A stretch of DNA of 64,000 bases from an uncultured Methanosarcinales archaeon (GCA_903871465.1 CAIQHB010000013.1:1-64000); one strand, 5' to 3'; shown: positions 1 to 9,583, counted from the stretch's first letter. The notes: a model not told the origin generated them from the sequence alone. Program-made: numbers and translations.

Positions 1-890
1 ATGATGTCCTTTCAGACGGCCTTGTGTTGTCAATTTCTCAATCCTGCCAGGCACTTGAAGTAAGTCGCAGCGGCTACTACAAATGGCGGATACAGCCTGA
101 AATGGTCCCATCTGTGAATATGGATCTAAGAAACCAGATTCAAGAGATTGCTCTGGAATTTACCGGCTATGGTTACAGGAGGATGACTGCAGAACTCCAA
201 AACCGAGGCTTTGAGGTTAACCGCAAGAGAGTTCTGAGACTGATGCGACAGGATAACCTTCTGTGCAAAAAGAAGAGATTTAAGCCGATAACAACCGATT
301 CCAGTCATGGATTACCTGTATATCCAAACCTTCTGAAAAACGCCGAGATCAATGGACTGAACCAGGTTTGGGCATCTGATATCACATACGTTCAGTTGTC
401 GCATGAGAACATCTATCTCGCGGTGATCCTGGATCTCTACAGCAGAAAATGCATCGGCTGGGAGCTGAGCAGAAACATAGACAGCTAACTGGCCATGAAT
501 GCTCTGGACAAGGCAATAGAAAATCGTTGGTCAGAATCTACTCATGAACTTGTTCATCATTCTGATCAGGGCGTTCAGTATGCATCTCACGATTATGTAG
601 ATTGTCTCAAAGAGCATAACATCCAAATCAGCATGTCCAGAAAAGGAAATCCATACGACAATGCATTTGCAGAGAGCTTTATGAAAACCCTAAAGGTTGA
701 GGAGGTATATCTGAATGAATACGGAACATTTGAGGACGCCTATAGAAATATTTGGCGTTTTATTGAGACGGTGTACAACAAGAAGAGGCTGCATTCAGCT
801 CTTGGCTATAGATCTCCAGAACAGTTCGAAGTGGAGCTCGCTTTAAATACTGTTGCTTAACTAACTGTCTACTAGCAGTGGTGCAGTCCA
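1..890 (+). mobile_element. IS3-family insertion sequence, right part
   Basis: This is the right portion of an IS3-family element; the left end lies beyond the window edge. The transposase frame is followed by 30 nt that end in GTGGTGCAGTCCA (878-890). Read from the other strand this begins TGGACTGCACCAC, which fits the 5'-TG...CA-3' ends of IS3 elements. From 891 onward the sequence matches the interior of the neighbouring secreted-protein gene (about 3152-3228), so the element boundary can be placed near 890. The left inverted repeat and the target duplication are not visible. Confidence 0.8.
3..860 (+). pseudogene. IS3-family transposase (OrfB type), broken by one nonsense codon
   Basis: The frame is open from the left edge and carries the IS3 OrfB layout: an N-terminal SRSGYYKW motif, then the DDE integrase core with first Asp in WASDITYV, second Asp in HHSDQGVQYAS and Glu in FAESFMKTL. 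A TAA at 486-488 splits it in the same frame: the first part ends ...RNIDS, and LAMNALDKAI follows two codons before the next ATG (495). Homologues usually have a residue such as Gln, Glu or Thr here, so CAA to TAA is the simplest explanation. No frame shift is needed. A product from either half would lack part of the DDE triad, so the copy is probably inactive. A separate OrfA is not in the window. Confidence 0.88.
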
Positions 891-969
891 ATATCGTTCT
901 TTATCACAGAGAGAATTATCCCAAAGTCCCTCCAAGATTGCCTGAAAAAACCCAATAAGCCGCCCAAAC
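891..969 (+). pseudogene. Remnant of a secreted transglutaminase-like paralogue cut by the IS element
   Basis: These 79 bases align almost base for base with about 3152-3228 of the downstream gene, the stretch encoding NIVLYIRENYPKVPLRLPEK. Differences seen are a few substitutions (TTTATCACAGAG against TTTATATCAGAG) and one extra A in the run GAAAAAACCC, which shifts the frame. Similarity stops around the ATATAGATGG at 971. The element therefore inserted in a member of this gene family. The 5' part should lie left of the window, and the 3' part beyond the first Ig-like boundary has been lost or replaced. Confidence 0.8.
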
Positions 970-1064
970 TATATAGATGGGAGATAGGAGCCTCGCACGC
1001 CATAACTGGATTGCAGGGGCAAAATGTTTAAGATGGTCCAGTATGTCTATGCCTTTGTGCTCAA

Positions 1065-2255
1065 ATGAATTCGCAATTGATAATCCCCGCGTGTGGCGTA
1101 TTTGTCACTATCTTAGGTTTTGCACTCGACTTGTATATAATGCACAAAGATATTTTTAATAAAAAAATAAAAGTTATATTTGCAATTTTATTATTCGTAG
1201 ACCTCATTGTTTTGGGATATGCTTTGAGTTCTTCTCCTGACGGAGTAAATTCGCCGCCAATGGTTATTAGTCTGATGCCAGATAAAACGAATCCACAGGA
1301 AGCCGGAACTACGATAAAATGGACTGCTTCGGCATTAGATCCAGAAAAAAATTTGGTTCAATACAAATTCTCTCTTGATGGTCAGCAAAGGACTGATTGG
1401 TCTTATGATTCAACTTGGTACTGGGCTACATCGAGTGCCGATATAGGATCTCATACAATCGAGATCAAAATAAGGGATAACAACCATAATGCAGATGGCG
1501 ATGACTCCAAGGATATTGATTTTTCTATTTCCCCCAATGCAATAGCCTGGAACGACAAAGGCGATGCCCTATATTACCAGCGCAAGTACGACGATGCCCT
1601 CCTGGCTTATGAAAAGGCAATCGATCTGGATTCAAATATGGCAGTTGCCTGGAACGGCAAAGGCGCTGCCCTCATTAGTCTGGGCAGATATGATGAGGCA
1701 CTACAGGCTTGCGACAGGGCCCTCGGGCTTAAGCCGAATTTTGCAGAGTCCTGGAACAACAAAGGCTCTGCTCTCAATAGTCTAGGCAAATATGATGAGG
1801 CCCTGCAGGCTTTTAATAAAGCCATTGAGCTTAAGCCGGATTTTGCAGAGTCCTGGTACAACATTGGAGCTGCTCTCAATAATCTTGGCAGATATGATGA
1901 GGCTCTTCAGGCTTGGGATAAGGCCCTCGAGCTTAAGCCGGATTATCCAGAGGCTTGGGGCGAAAAAGGCTATGTATTCGGTAAACAGGGCAAGTGGGAT
2001 GAGGCTCTGCAGGCTTGCGAAAAGGCCATCGAGCTTAGGCCGGATTATCCAGAGGCTTGGGGCGAAAAAGGCTACGTACTCGGTCAACAGGGCAAATGGG
2101 AGGAGGATCTTCAGGCTTGCAATAAAGCCACTGAGCTGAAGCCAGATTATCCAGAGGCCTGGTACAACAAAGGTTGGGCTCTTAAGACACTCGGTCGGAC
2201 TACAGAAGCGGATGCAGCCTTTGCCAAGGCCCGTGAATTGGGTTATCCGAGCTAG
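1065..2255 (+). CDS. Membrane-anchored Ig-like/TPR protein
   Basis: The 396-residue protein has two hydrophobic segments (about residues 5-24 and 35-53) joined by a Lys-rich loop (HKDIFNKKIK). By the positive-inside rule the rest should face outward. Residues about 62-155 form one Ig-like unit of the neighbouring family (PDKTNPQEAGTTIKWTAS, then DPEKNLVQYKF and WYWATSSADIG). From about 160 to the end there are seven TPR units of 34 residues (consensus GRYDEALQAxxKAxELKPDxxE). The last TPR ends GRTTEADAAFAKARELG, nearly the same as the end of the protein encoded at 12190. It lacks the transglutaminase-like head. The start is the first ATG before the hydrophobic segment and no ribosome site is evident. 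Role unknown; a cell-surface scaffold is a guess. Confidence 0.82.
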   Translation: MNSQLIIPACGVFVTILGFALDLYIMHKDIFNKKIKVIFAILLFVDLIVLGYALSSSPDGVNSPPMVISLMPDKTNPQEAGTTIKWTASALDPEKNLVQYKFSLDGQQRTDWSYDSTWYWATSSADIGSHTIEIKIRDNNHNADGDDSKDIDFSISPNAIAWNDKGDALYYQRKYDDALLAYEKAIDLDSNMAVAWNGKGAALISLGRYDEALQACDRALGLKPNFAESWNNKGSALNSLGKYDEALQAFNKAIELKPDFAESWYNIGAALNNLGRYDEALQAWDKALELKPDYPEAWGEKGYVFGKQGKWDEALQACEKAIELRPDYPEAWGEKGYVLGQQGKWEEDLQACNKATELKPDYPEAWYNKGWALKTLGRTTEADAAFAKARELGYPS

Positions 2256-2278
2256 CTCCAGTTCTTTAGCCATCAATG

Positions 2279-2298
2279 CAAAATACATATAGTAGTCG
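2279..2298 (+). promoter_or_regulatory. TATA-box region of the first full secreted paralogue
   Basis: GCAAAATACATATAGTAGTC precedes the ATG at 2322 by about 40 nt. It closely matches the sequences in front of the genes at 4983, 7442, 10626 and 12190. The core resembles the ATAGATATA box in front of trpS (16250-16262), so it is read as a TATA box giving a short or absent leader. Confidence 0.65.
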
Positions 2299-2321
2299 AG
2301 GATATGACATTCGAGGTTGCT

Positions 2322-4898
2322 ATGTCGTCATTAGCTCTATGTGGGCTATGTATTATAATTCTCTTGATTGGATCAGCAGCAGCTGCTGACGTACCTTTCG
2401 TTTTTGATGGGGGGTCCTCAAACGTAGCTAGCTATACCTCTGCTCAGCTAGAACAGGCATATTTGGCTTCACCAGATCTCACGGGAGTGCCCCCAGTATC
2501 TTACGCAGCCGACAATGCAACCATAGAGTTTCCAATTGTAGGTGGCGGCAGTGCTCCGGGTGGCACGACAGTGAAAAAAGCAGAAGAACTCCGAAAATTG
2601 TTTGACTCCCGTGTGGAGCCGGATAATTCCAAAGTCCATGAAGAAGCTATTCATATCGGAATCAGTCATCCAGGAGATTATACAATTGAACAAGTCAGCG
2701 CAATTTTTAGCTATTTGATGAAAGGTGATAATCATAAAAACGGATGGAGTTATGTACGCGATCCAAGAGGTGTAAATAACTTCTTTTATGCCAATGAGAC
2801 TCTAACGCAGGGTGAAAATGCCGATCCCGAATGTGTAGGTGGAGGTGGCTGTGCGGATTTTGCCATTCTTATGTCTGCCCTTATGGAGTCCATCGGCGGA
2901 ACTACACGAATTGTTCTAGCCAGCAACAATACCACCGGAGGCCATGCCTATGCAGAAGTCTATCTCGGCCAGCTTAATGACCCAAATAGCCAAGTGGATG
3001 GCGTTGTTAATTGGTTGAAACAGGATTTCGAGACGGATAAGATTTTTGTAAATATCAATACAAGTACAAAAGAAGTCTGGCTCAACCTGGACTGGTGGGC
3101 AGATGAAAAAGGGAATCCGCATCCTGGCGGGCCTTTCTTCACAGGCGATAAGAATATCGTTCTTTATATCAGAGAGAATTATCCAAAAGTCCCTCTAAGA
3201 TTGCCTGAAAAACCCAATAAGCCGCCTAAACTAATTAGTCTAACATCGGACAAAACTAGCCCGCAGGATAATGGAACAGCTATAACATGGACCGCCGAGG
3301 CAAAAGATCCTGATAAAGATCCGGTCATCTATCGCTTCTTCCTGAACGACGATCCAGAAACAAAATGGATAAAGGAAAATAAGTGGGTCTGGAACACTAC
3401 AGGTGACGATATTGGCGATAACCGAATTGAGGTTAGATTAAGGGATGGAAAGCATGCCGGTCCAGATGGTTTTGATAGCAGGAGAATTGCTAACTTCACT
3501 GTAATCGAGCCAATAGAGAAATCCAATCCACCAGTGAATCAGGCACCGGTCATCGATAGCCTTACGTCCGATAGATACAGTCCAGCAGACGCAGGAACCG
3601 CTATAACCTGGATCACAGTGGCTAAAGATGCTGACAACGATACGATACTTTACCACTTCTTCTTGAATGATATACCTATGACCGAATGGATGAAGGATAA
3701 TATTTGGGTTTGGAATACTACTGGTGAGGATCTGGGTCACAATCAAATCGAGGTCCAGGTAAGAGATGGAAAGCATACTGGTCAAGACAGCTTTGATAAT
3801 AACAAAACGGCCAGCTTCACCATAATCGAGCCAAGGCCGGTCCCTCAGGCACCTTCGAACCAGACTCCTGTCATTGAGAGCCTGGGGGTGGACAAATCAA
3901 GCCCGCAGGATGCCGGAACATCCATAACCTGGACCGTGTTGGCCTACGATCCCGAAAATGATTCCCTATTCTACAGATTCTTATTGAATGGCAGATCGGT
4001 AACAGACTGGACTTCCGATAATGTCTGGCACTGGCTTTCATCAGAGAATGATGCGGGGAAAAATCAGATCGATGTCCAGGTGAGGGACGGCAAACACGCC
4101 GGTCCTAAAGCCTGCGATGATAGTGCGGCTGCCGACTTCGAAATAGAGATTCCAAACCAGCCGCCTACATTAACTGGATTTGAATCCAGTCCGACAAGTT
4201 CGCAACCATCCGGGACAATGGTGAGATGGATTGCATCAGCCACAGATCCTGATAGCGATGCTCTATTTTACCGTTACTGGCTGAAAGGGCCCTCGACCAA
4301 TGATATCATGACAATAGTCCGTGATTGGTCCAACGAGAATACATGGATATGGACAACATACGCTACAGATATCGGCCGGAACCAGATTCAGGTTTGGGTC
4401 AGAGACGACCATCATGCTGGAACAAATGGATCGGATGATCAGAATGATGCTTACTTCATAGTGCAACCCACGAACAAGCCCCCGAATTTGGCCAGCTTGA
4501 ACCCGGATCATCCCAGCCCTCAGGATACCGGAACGGATATTGTCTGGACGGCTTCAGCTTCTGATCCAGATGGCGATCCGGTACTCTATAGGTTCCTGCT
4601 AAATGGCAAGCCGGTCACTGATTGGAATATCGAGAATACCTGGACATGGACGACTGCCAAAGACGATGAAGGTGAAAACCAGCTAGAAGTGCGCGTTAGG
4701 GACGGAATGCATGCCGGTTCTGAAGACTTCGATGATAAGATGTCTGTGAGCTTTATGATAAATAAGATTGAAAAGCAATCCAATGCTGTTGTTCTAGGTG
4801 GTAGTAAAACCTACAGCTACGTTCCCGGCCCTGCCTTCACCTCTTACAAGCCTAGTTACAGACCCGGTACCGGTGCTTACCCAATCGGCGGTATTTGA
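2322..4898 (+). CDS. Secreted transglutaminase-like protein with five Ig-like repeats
   Basis: An 858-residue exported protein. The start chosen is the ATG at 2322 (MSSLALCGLC) rather than 2304: it aligns with the starts of the paralogues and sits about 40 nt behind the TATA box. A signal peptide ends near ...GSAAAADVPF. The head is a transglutaminase-like fold with a candidate triad of Cys177 (GGGGCADF), His208 (GGHAYAEV) and Asp257 (LNLDWW). Next come five Ig-like units of about 95 residues, each with PQDxGTxITWT, DPxxDxxxYRFxLN, a WxW pair and RDGKHAGPxxFD. The tail is Tyr/Pro-rich. Acidic DPDxD motifs suggest possible calcium binding (inference). Substrate unknown; a peptidase or a protein cross-linker is possible. 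Confidence 0.85.
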   Translation: MSSLALCGLCIIILLIGSAAAADVPFVFDGGSSNVASYTSAQLEQAYLASPDLTGVPPVSYAADNATIEFPIVGGGSAPGGTTVKKAEELRKLFDSRVEPDNSKVHEEAIHIGISHPGDYTIEQVSAIFSYLMKGDNHKNGWSYVRDPRGVNNFFYANETLTQGENADPECVGGGGCADFAILMSALMESIGGTTRIVLASNNTTGGHAYAEVYLGQLNDPNSQVDGVVNWLKQDFETDKIFVNINTSTKEVWLNLDWWADEKGNPHPGGPFFTGDKNIVLYIRENYPKVPLRLPEKPNKPPKLISLTSDKTSPQDNGTAITWTAEAKDPDKDPVIYRFFLNDDPETKWIKENKWVWNTTGDDIGDNRIEVRLRDGKHAGPDGFDSRRIANFTVIEPIEKSNPPVNQAPVIDSLTSDRYSPADAGTAITWITVAKDADNDTILYHFFLNDIPMTEWMKDNIWVWNTTGEDLGHNQIEVQVRDGKHTGQDSFDNNKTASFTIIEPRPVPQAPSNQTPVIESLGVDKSSPQDAGTSITWTVLAYDPENDSLFYRFLLNGRSVTDWTSDNVWHWLSSENDAGKNQIDVQVRDGKHAGPKACDDSAAADFEIEIPNQPPTLTGFESSPTSSQPSGTMVRWIASATDPDSDALFYRYWLKGPSTNDIMTIVRDWSNENTWIWTTYATDIGRNQIQVWVRDDHHAGTNGSDDQNDAYFIVQPTNKPPNLASLNPDHPSPQDTGTDIVWTASASDPDGDPVLYRFLLNGKPVTDWNIENTWTWTTAKDDEGENQLEVRVRDGMHAGSEDFDDKMSVSFMINKIEKQSNAVVLGGSKTYSYVPGPAFTSYKPSYRPGTGAYPIGGI

Positions 4899-4937
4899 GT
4901 GTGAAAAGATGCAGTCCAGCGAATTCCAATCGTCGAT

Positions 4938-4957
4938 GAAAAATAGATATAGTAGTC
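4938..4957 (+). promoter_or_regulatory. TATA-box region, second paralogue
   Basis: GAAAAATAGATATAGTAGTC lies about 40 nt before the ATG at 4983. It is nearly the same as the region at 7400-7419 and very close to the other three family promoters. Confidence 0.65.
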
Positions 4958-4982
4958 AAGTGCATGTTGGTCTTGATCCTTC

Positions 4983-7367
4983 ATGTCCTCTTTGACACTC
5001 TGGTTCTGCGTGATCATTCTCATTGGATCGGGAGCAGCCGCAGACGTGCCGTTCGTCTTCGGCGAGGGATCATCAGGCATGGCTGGTTATACCTCTGCTC
5101 AGCTAGAGCAGGCATCTATTGCTTCACCAGATCTCACGGGTGTGCCTGCAGTATCCACCCCACCAGACAATGCGACCCTGGACTTTCCAATTGTAGGTGG
5201 TGGCAGTGCTCCAGGAGGCACGACAGAAAAACGGGCAGACGATCTCAGAAAGTTGTTCGATGCCCGGGTGGAGCCACTTCAACCCAAAGTGAGTGAAGAA
5301 GCTATGCATATCGGATTAAGTCATCCGGGAGATAATACCATTGAACAAGTCAGCGCAATTTTTAGCTATATGTTGAACGGTGATAGCCGCAAGAAAGGAT
5401 GGGGATATGTACATAATACAAGAGGTGTAAATAACTTCTTTTATGCCAATGCGACTCTAAGGGAGGGTGAAAATGCTGATCCACCATGTGTGGGTGGAGG
5501 CGGATGTGCTGATTTTGCCATTCTCATGTCCGCCCTTGTGGAGTCCATAGGGGGTACTACACGAATTATTCTAGCCCATAACAATACCTCAGAAGGCCAT
5601 GCATTTGCAGAAGTATATGTGGGCAGACTCAATTCTCCCGATAGTCAAGTGGATGCCGTTATCAATTGGCTTAGGCAGGATTTCGAGACAGATAAGATTT
5701 TTGTAAATATCAATACGAGCACAAAAGAAGTCTGGCTCAACCTGGACTGGTGGCCTGACCAAGCGGGCAATCCACACCCTGGAGGGCCGTTCTTCACAGG
5801 TGACCAGAATATAGTTCTTTATATCAGAGAGAATTATCCAAAAGCTACTTTGAATTTGCCTGGAAAAGCGAATAAACCGCCTAAATTAATTAGTCTAACT
5901 TCAGACAAAACTAGCCCTCAGGATGCTGGAACGACTATAACCTGGACTGCTAAGGCCAAAGATCTGGATAAAGATCAGATATTTTACGCGTTCTTCCTGA
6001 ATGACAATCATGTAACCAAATGGGTAAAGGATAACACATGGGTCTGGACAACAACAGATAACGATACTGGTGAAAATCAGATCGAAGTCCACATAAGAGA
6101 TGGAAAGTATGGACATGCTCTTCAAAATGGGTTTGATGATCACAGGTCTTCTAGCTTCAATATAACTACGCCTGAGATCAAACCGATTGTAACAACAACA
6201 ACAATAACCAAACCTAGCCCAGCTGCCCAGGCCCCAGCAACTCAGCTTGCACCAACTATCGAGTCTCATGTCGAATCATGGCAAAAGACTTTCATAGGGT
6301 CTGGCAACGGTTCAGTCTCTTCTGTTCGGCAGACGAACGATGGTGGATACATAATCGCTGGGAGTACCAATTCGTCTGCCTGGCTGATCAAAATCGATTC
6401 CACAGGGAACAAGCTATGGGACAAGACCATCGGCGGATCGAAAGATGATGAGGCGTATTCGGTCCAGCAGACGAACGATGGAGGATACATAACCGCTGGG
6501 TGTACCTATTCGTGGAGTAATTCGTATGGTGTAGGCACCTTTGAACATGCCTGGCTGATCAAGACAGATGCATCAGGCGACATGATATGGGACAAGACTT
6601 TAGGAGGATCGGGCTTGGATAAGGCGTATTCGGTCCAACAGACGAACGATGGTGGATACATAACCGTTGGGATTACCTTTCCTGATAAAGGCGGCTTTGA
6701 TGATGTCTGGCTGGTCAAGACAGATGCATCAGGCGACATGATATGGGACAAGACCTTCGGTGGACCGGGTTATGATGAGGCGGAATCAGTCCAGCAGACG
6801 AACGATGGTGGATACATTATAGCGGGCCAAATAGACTACTTCGAGGGTGGTGATGCTTGGCTGATCAAGACAGATGCATCAGGAAATGAGCTATGGAACA
6901 AGACTTTCGACGAATTGGGCATCGATGAGGCGAGATCGGTCCAGCAGACGAACGATGGTGGATACGTAATAGCTGGTTATACTAGTTCGTCTGGTGCAGG
7001 CAAAACGGATGCCTGGCTGATCAAGACAGATGCATCAGGAAATAAGCTCTGGGACAAGACTTTCGGCGGATCTGGCATCGATCAGGCGTATTCGGTCCAG
7101 CAGACGAGCGATGGTGGATACATAATCGCTGGACTTACCGGGTCGTATGGTGCAGGCAAAACGGATGCCTGGCTGATCAAGACAGACGCATCAGGGAACA
7201 AGCTCTGGGACAAGACTTTCGGCGGATCGGGCATCGATCAGGCGTATTCGGTCCAGCAGACGAGCGACGGCGGATACATAATCGCTGGTTCTACTCAGTC
7301 GTCTGGCGCAGACGTCTTAGATGCCTGGCTGATCAAGACCGATGCCAATGGGCAGGTACAGGGCTAG
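4983..7367 (+). CDS. Secreted transglutaminase-like protein with a seven-bladed beta-propeller tail
   Basis: A 794-residue exported protein starting MSSLTLWFC with a signal peptide to about residue 20. The head matches the previous gene, with candidate triad Cys175 (GGGGCADF), His206 (EGHAFAEV) and Asp255 (LNLDWW). One Ig-like unit follows (about 300-393), then a Thr/Pro/Ala-rich linker. From about residue 430 to the end there are seven repeats of about 50 residues, each with VQQTNDGGYIIAG, DAWLIKTDASG and WDKTFGGSG, which is the number needed to close a seven-bladed propeller. The repeats are also near-identical in DNA, pointing to recent expansion. Propellers of this type occur in surface proteins of methanogens. 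Function of the whole is unknown. Confidence 0.86.
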   Translation: MSSLTLWFCVIILIGSGAAADVPFVFGEGSSGMAGYTSAQLEQASIASPDLTGVPAVSTPPDNATLDFPIVGGGSAPGGTTEKRADDLRKLFDARVEPLQPKVSEEAMHIGLSHPGDNTIEQVSAIFSYMLNGDSRKKGWGYVHNTRGVNNFFYANATLREGENADPPCVGGGGCADFAILMSALVESIGGTTRIILAHNNTSEGHAFAEVYVGRLNSPDSQVDAVINWLRQDFETDKIFVNINTSTKEVWLNLDWWPDQAGNPHPGGPFFTGDQNIVLYIRENYPKATLNLPGKANKPPKLISLTSDKTSPQDAGTTITWTAKAKDLDKDQIFYAFFLNDNHVTKWVKDNTWVWTTTDNDTGENQIEVHIRDGKYGHALQNGFDDHRSSSFNITTPEIKPIVTTTTITKPSPAAQAPATQLAPTIESHVESWQKTFIGSGNGSVSSVRQTNDGGYIIAGSTNSSAWLIKIDSTGNKLWDKTIGGSKDDEAYSVQQTNDGGYITAGCTYSWSNSYGVGTFEHAWLIKTDASGDMIWDKTLGGSGLDKAYSVQQTNDGGYITVGITFPDKGGFDDVWLVKTDASGDMIWDKTFGGPGYDEAESVQQTNDGGYIIAGQIDYFEGGDAWLIKTDASGNELWNKTFDELGIDEARSVQQTNDGGYVIAGYTSSSGAGKTDAWLIKTDASGNKLWDKTFGGSGIDQAYSVQQTSDGGYIIAGLTGSYGAGKTDAWLIKTDASGNKLWDKTFGGSGIDQAYSVQQTSDGGYIIAGSTQSSGADVLDAWLIKTDANGQVQG
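6280..7350 (+). repeat. Seven near-identical coding repeats of about 150 bp
   Basis: The propeller region contains seven copies of a unit that includes GGTCCAGCAGACGAACGATG or a close variant and GCCTGGCTGATCAAGACAGA. The last two units (about 7015-7345) are the most alike. Such repeats are open to unequal crossover, so blade number may vary between strains. Confidence 0.8.
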
Positions 7368-7399
7368 ACCCGAGCATTGCCTATCACATTGTCTTCGAT

Positions 7400-7419
7400 G
7401 AAAAATAGATATAGTTGTT
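7400..7419 (+). promoter_or_regulatory. TATA-box region, third paralogue
   Basis: GAAAAATAGATATAGTTGTT precedes the ATG at 7442 by about 39 nt. A TTG at 7415 is in frame with the gene but lies within this element, which argues against it as the start. Confidence 0.65.
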
Positions 7420-7441
7420 AGTACAAGATACTCTGATCTCC

Positions 7442-9583
7442 ATGTCACCGTTGGCACTCTGGCTCTGCATAGTTCTTCTCGTTGGATCAGGTGCAGCAGT
7501 AGATGTGCCTTTCATCTTTGACACGAAAACCTCCGGTGTATCCAACTATACTTCTGCTCAGCTAGAACAGGCATCTATCGCTTCACCAGATCTCACGGGA
7601 GTGCCTGCAGTATCCACGCCACCAGACAATGCGACCCTGGACTTTCCAGTTGTAGGTGGCGGTAGCACTCCTCAAGGAACAACCGAGAAAAAGGTTGCTG
7701 ATCTCAGAAAGTTGTTCGACTCTCGGGTGGAGCCAGATAAAGTTCATGATACGGCTATTGACATATCAGCTGCTACCCCAGGAGAGTATGCTGTAAATCA
7801 GGTTAGCGCAATTTTTAGCTACCTAATAAGCGGTGATAATCAGAAGAAAGGCTGGAGCTATATATCAGATCCACGTGGTGTAAATGACTTCCTTTATGCT
7901 AACGATACCTTAAAGAGAGGAGAAAAGGCAAAATGTGTGGGTGTTGGTGACTGCGGTGATTTTGCTATCCTCATGTCTGCACTTGTGGAGTCCATTGGTG
8001 GAACTACAAGGATTGTTCTGGCCAGCAACAATACCACCGGTGGCCATGCCTATGCTGAAGTTTATCTTGGCCTGCTCAATGACCCAAATAGCCAAGTGGA
8101 TGGTGTTATTAATTGGTTGAAACGGACTTTCGAGACAGATAAGATTTTTGTAAATATCAATACGAGTACAAAAGAAGTCTGGCTCAACCTGGACTGGTGG
8201 CCGGATGAAAAAGGGAAACGCCCAGGCGGGCCGTTCTTCACAGGTGATAAGAATACAGTTCTTTATATTAGAGAAAACTATAAAAAATATCCTTTAAATT
8301 TGCCTGAAAAAGCGAATAAACCACCTAAATTAATTAGTCTGACTTCAGACAAACTTAGCCCTCAGGATGCTGGAACGACTATAACCTGGACTGCTAAGGC
8401 TAGAGACCCGGAAGACGATCAGATATTTTACAAGTTCTTCCTCCGTGACGATCCTGTAACTAACTGGACAAAGAACACATGGGTCTGGACAACTACCGAG
8501 AATGATGAAGGTGATAATAAAATAGAGGTTCAAATCAGGGACGGAAAACATGCACTTCTAAATGGATTCGATTGTAATATAGTTGCTAATTTCACGATAA
8601 CTGAGCCTAAGCCGATATCTCAGGAATTGACAAATCAACCGCCAATTATCACCAGTCTTGTATCGGACAGACCTGGCCCTCAAGACGTAGGTACGGTCGT
8701 GACCTGGACCGTAAAGGCTGAAGATCCTGATAATGATCAAATACTCTATCGCATCCTCTTAAATGGTGAGCCGCAAGGCGTTTGGACCGGACATAATTCG
8801 TGGAATTGGGATATTACTGATGCCAATGTTGGGGATAATCAGGTAGAGGTATGGGTCAGGGATGGAAAGCATAAAGATCAAAATGGATTCGACGATCGCA
8901 AGTCCATGAGCTTTGCTGTAACCGCGTCTAAGCAGGAAGTGGCTAGTGGAGAGTCTGGTACCTATGATCCATCGAAGTGGACTGAGAATGGCAATGCACT
9001 ATTCAAAGAGGGATCTTATGAAGAAGCTTTGAAGTGTTTTGAAAAGGCGATACAGATCTCCCCATCATATGCTGATGCCTGGTACGGAAAAGCCAATGTG
9101 CTAGGTACGCAAGGCAAATATGAAGAATCGCTGGCCAGTCTGGACAAAGTCATGAAGATCGACCCATCGAATCTTGCAGCATTAAATAATAAAGGCGCCG
9201 CTCTATATGAATTGGGAAGATATGAAGATGCATTAGCATGCTATGATGAATCCATAAAAAAGGATCCCACATATTCGACCCCCTGGGCTAACAAAGGAGA
9301 AGTTCTCCTCAAATTGGGTAAGAACAGTGAAGCCCTTGATTGCAGCGAAAAATCCCTGAATATTGATTCCGCTGATGCATTTACGTGGGCCATAAAAGGC
9401 AAAGCACTTACTGCATTAGGAAAACATACTGAAGCACTGGAATGCTTCGCACAATCAATCAAACTGAACCCACAGGATGCTGACGCATGGAACAATAAGG
9501 GCATTGTTCTGGAGAAATTGGGGCGATCATCAGAGGCTGGTAATGCATATGCCAAAGCAAAGGAGCTTGGTTACGCTGCATAA
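7442..9583 (+). CDS. Secreted transglutaminase-like protein with two Ig-like units and a TPR tail
   Basis: A 713-residue exported protein from ATG 7442 (MSPLALWLC), with a signal peptide. The head has candidate catalytic residues Cys171 (GVGDCGDF), His202 (GGHAYAEV) and Asp251 (LNLDWW). Long stretches of the head are nearly identical in DNA to the genes at 2322 and 4983. Two Ig-like units follow, then about six TPR units from near residue 515. The final unit ends GRSSEAGNAYAKAKELGY, like the ends of the TPR tails at 2255 and 14415. The gene at 9619 follows after 35 bp and may be cotranscribed. Confidence 0.85.
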   Translation: MSPLALWLCIVLLVGSGAAVDVPFIFDTKTSGVSNYTSAQLEQASIASPDLTGVPAVSTPPDNATLDFPVVGGGSTPQGTTEKKVADLRKLFDSRVEPDKVHDTAIDISAATPGEYAVNQVSAIFSYLISGDNQKKGWSYISDPRGVNDFLYANDTLKRGEKAKCVGVGDCGDFAILMSALVESIGGTTRIVLASNNTTGGHAYAEVYLGLLNDPNSQVDGVINWLKRTFETDKIFVNINTSTKEVWLNLDWWPDEKGKRPGGPFFTGDKNTVLYIRENYKKYPLNLPEKANKPPKLISLTSDKLSPQDAGTTITWTAKARDPEDDQIFYKFFLRDDPVTNWTKNTWVWTTTENDEGDNKIEVQIRDGKHALLNGFDCNIVANFTITEPKPISQELTNQPPIITSLVSDRPGPQDVGTVVTWTVKAEDPDNDQILYRILLNGEPQGVWTGHNSWNWDITDANVGDNQVEVWVRDGKHKDQNGFDDRKSMSFAVTASKQEVASGESGTYDPSKWTENGNALFKEGSYEEALKCFEKAIQISPSYADAWYGKANVLGTQGKYEESLASLDKVMKIDPSNLAALNNKGAALYELGRYEDALACYDESIKKDPTYSTPWANKGEVLLKLGKNSEALDCSEKSLNIDSADAFTWAIKGKALTALGKHTEALECFAQSIKLNPQDADAWNNKGIVLEKLGRSSEAGNAYAKAKELGYAA

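Noticed and set aside
977-1159. 60-codon plus-strand frame before the TPR membrane protein
   Set aside because: It overlaps the start of the better-supported gene at 1065, has no ribosome site and its sequence is not protein-like.
1607-2288. Minus-strand frames of 90 and 168 codons across the TPR region
   Set aside because: They are antisense shadows of the repeated TPR codons; the repeated residues mirror the 34-residue TPR period.
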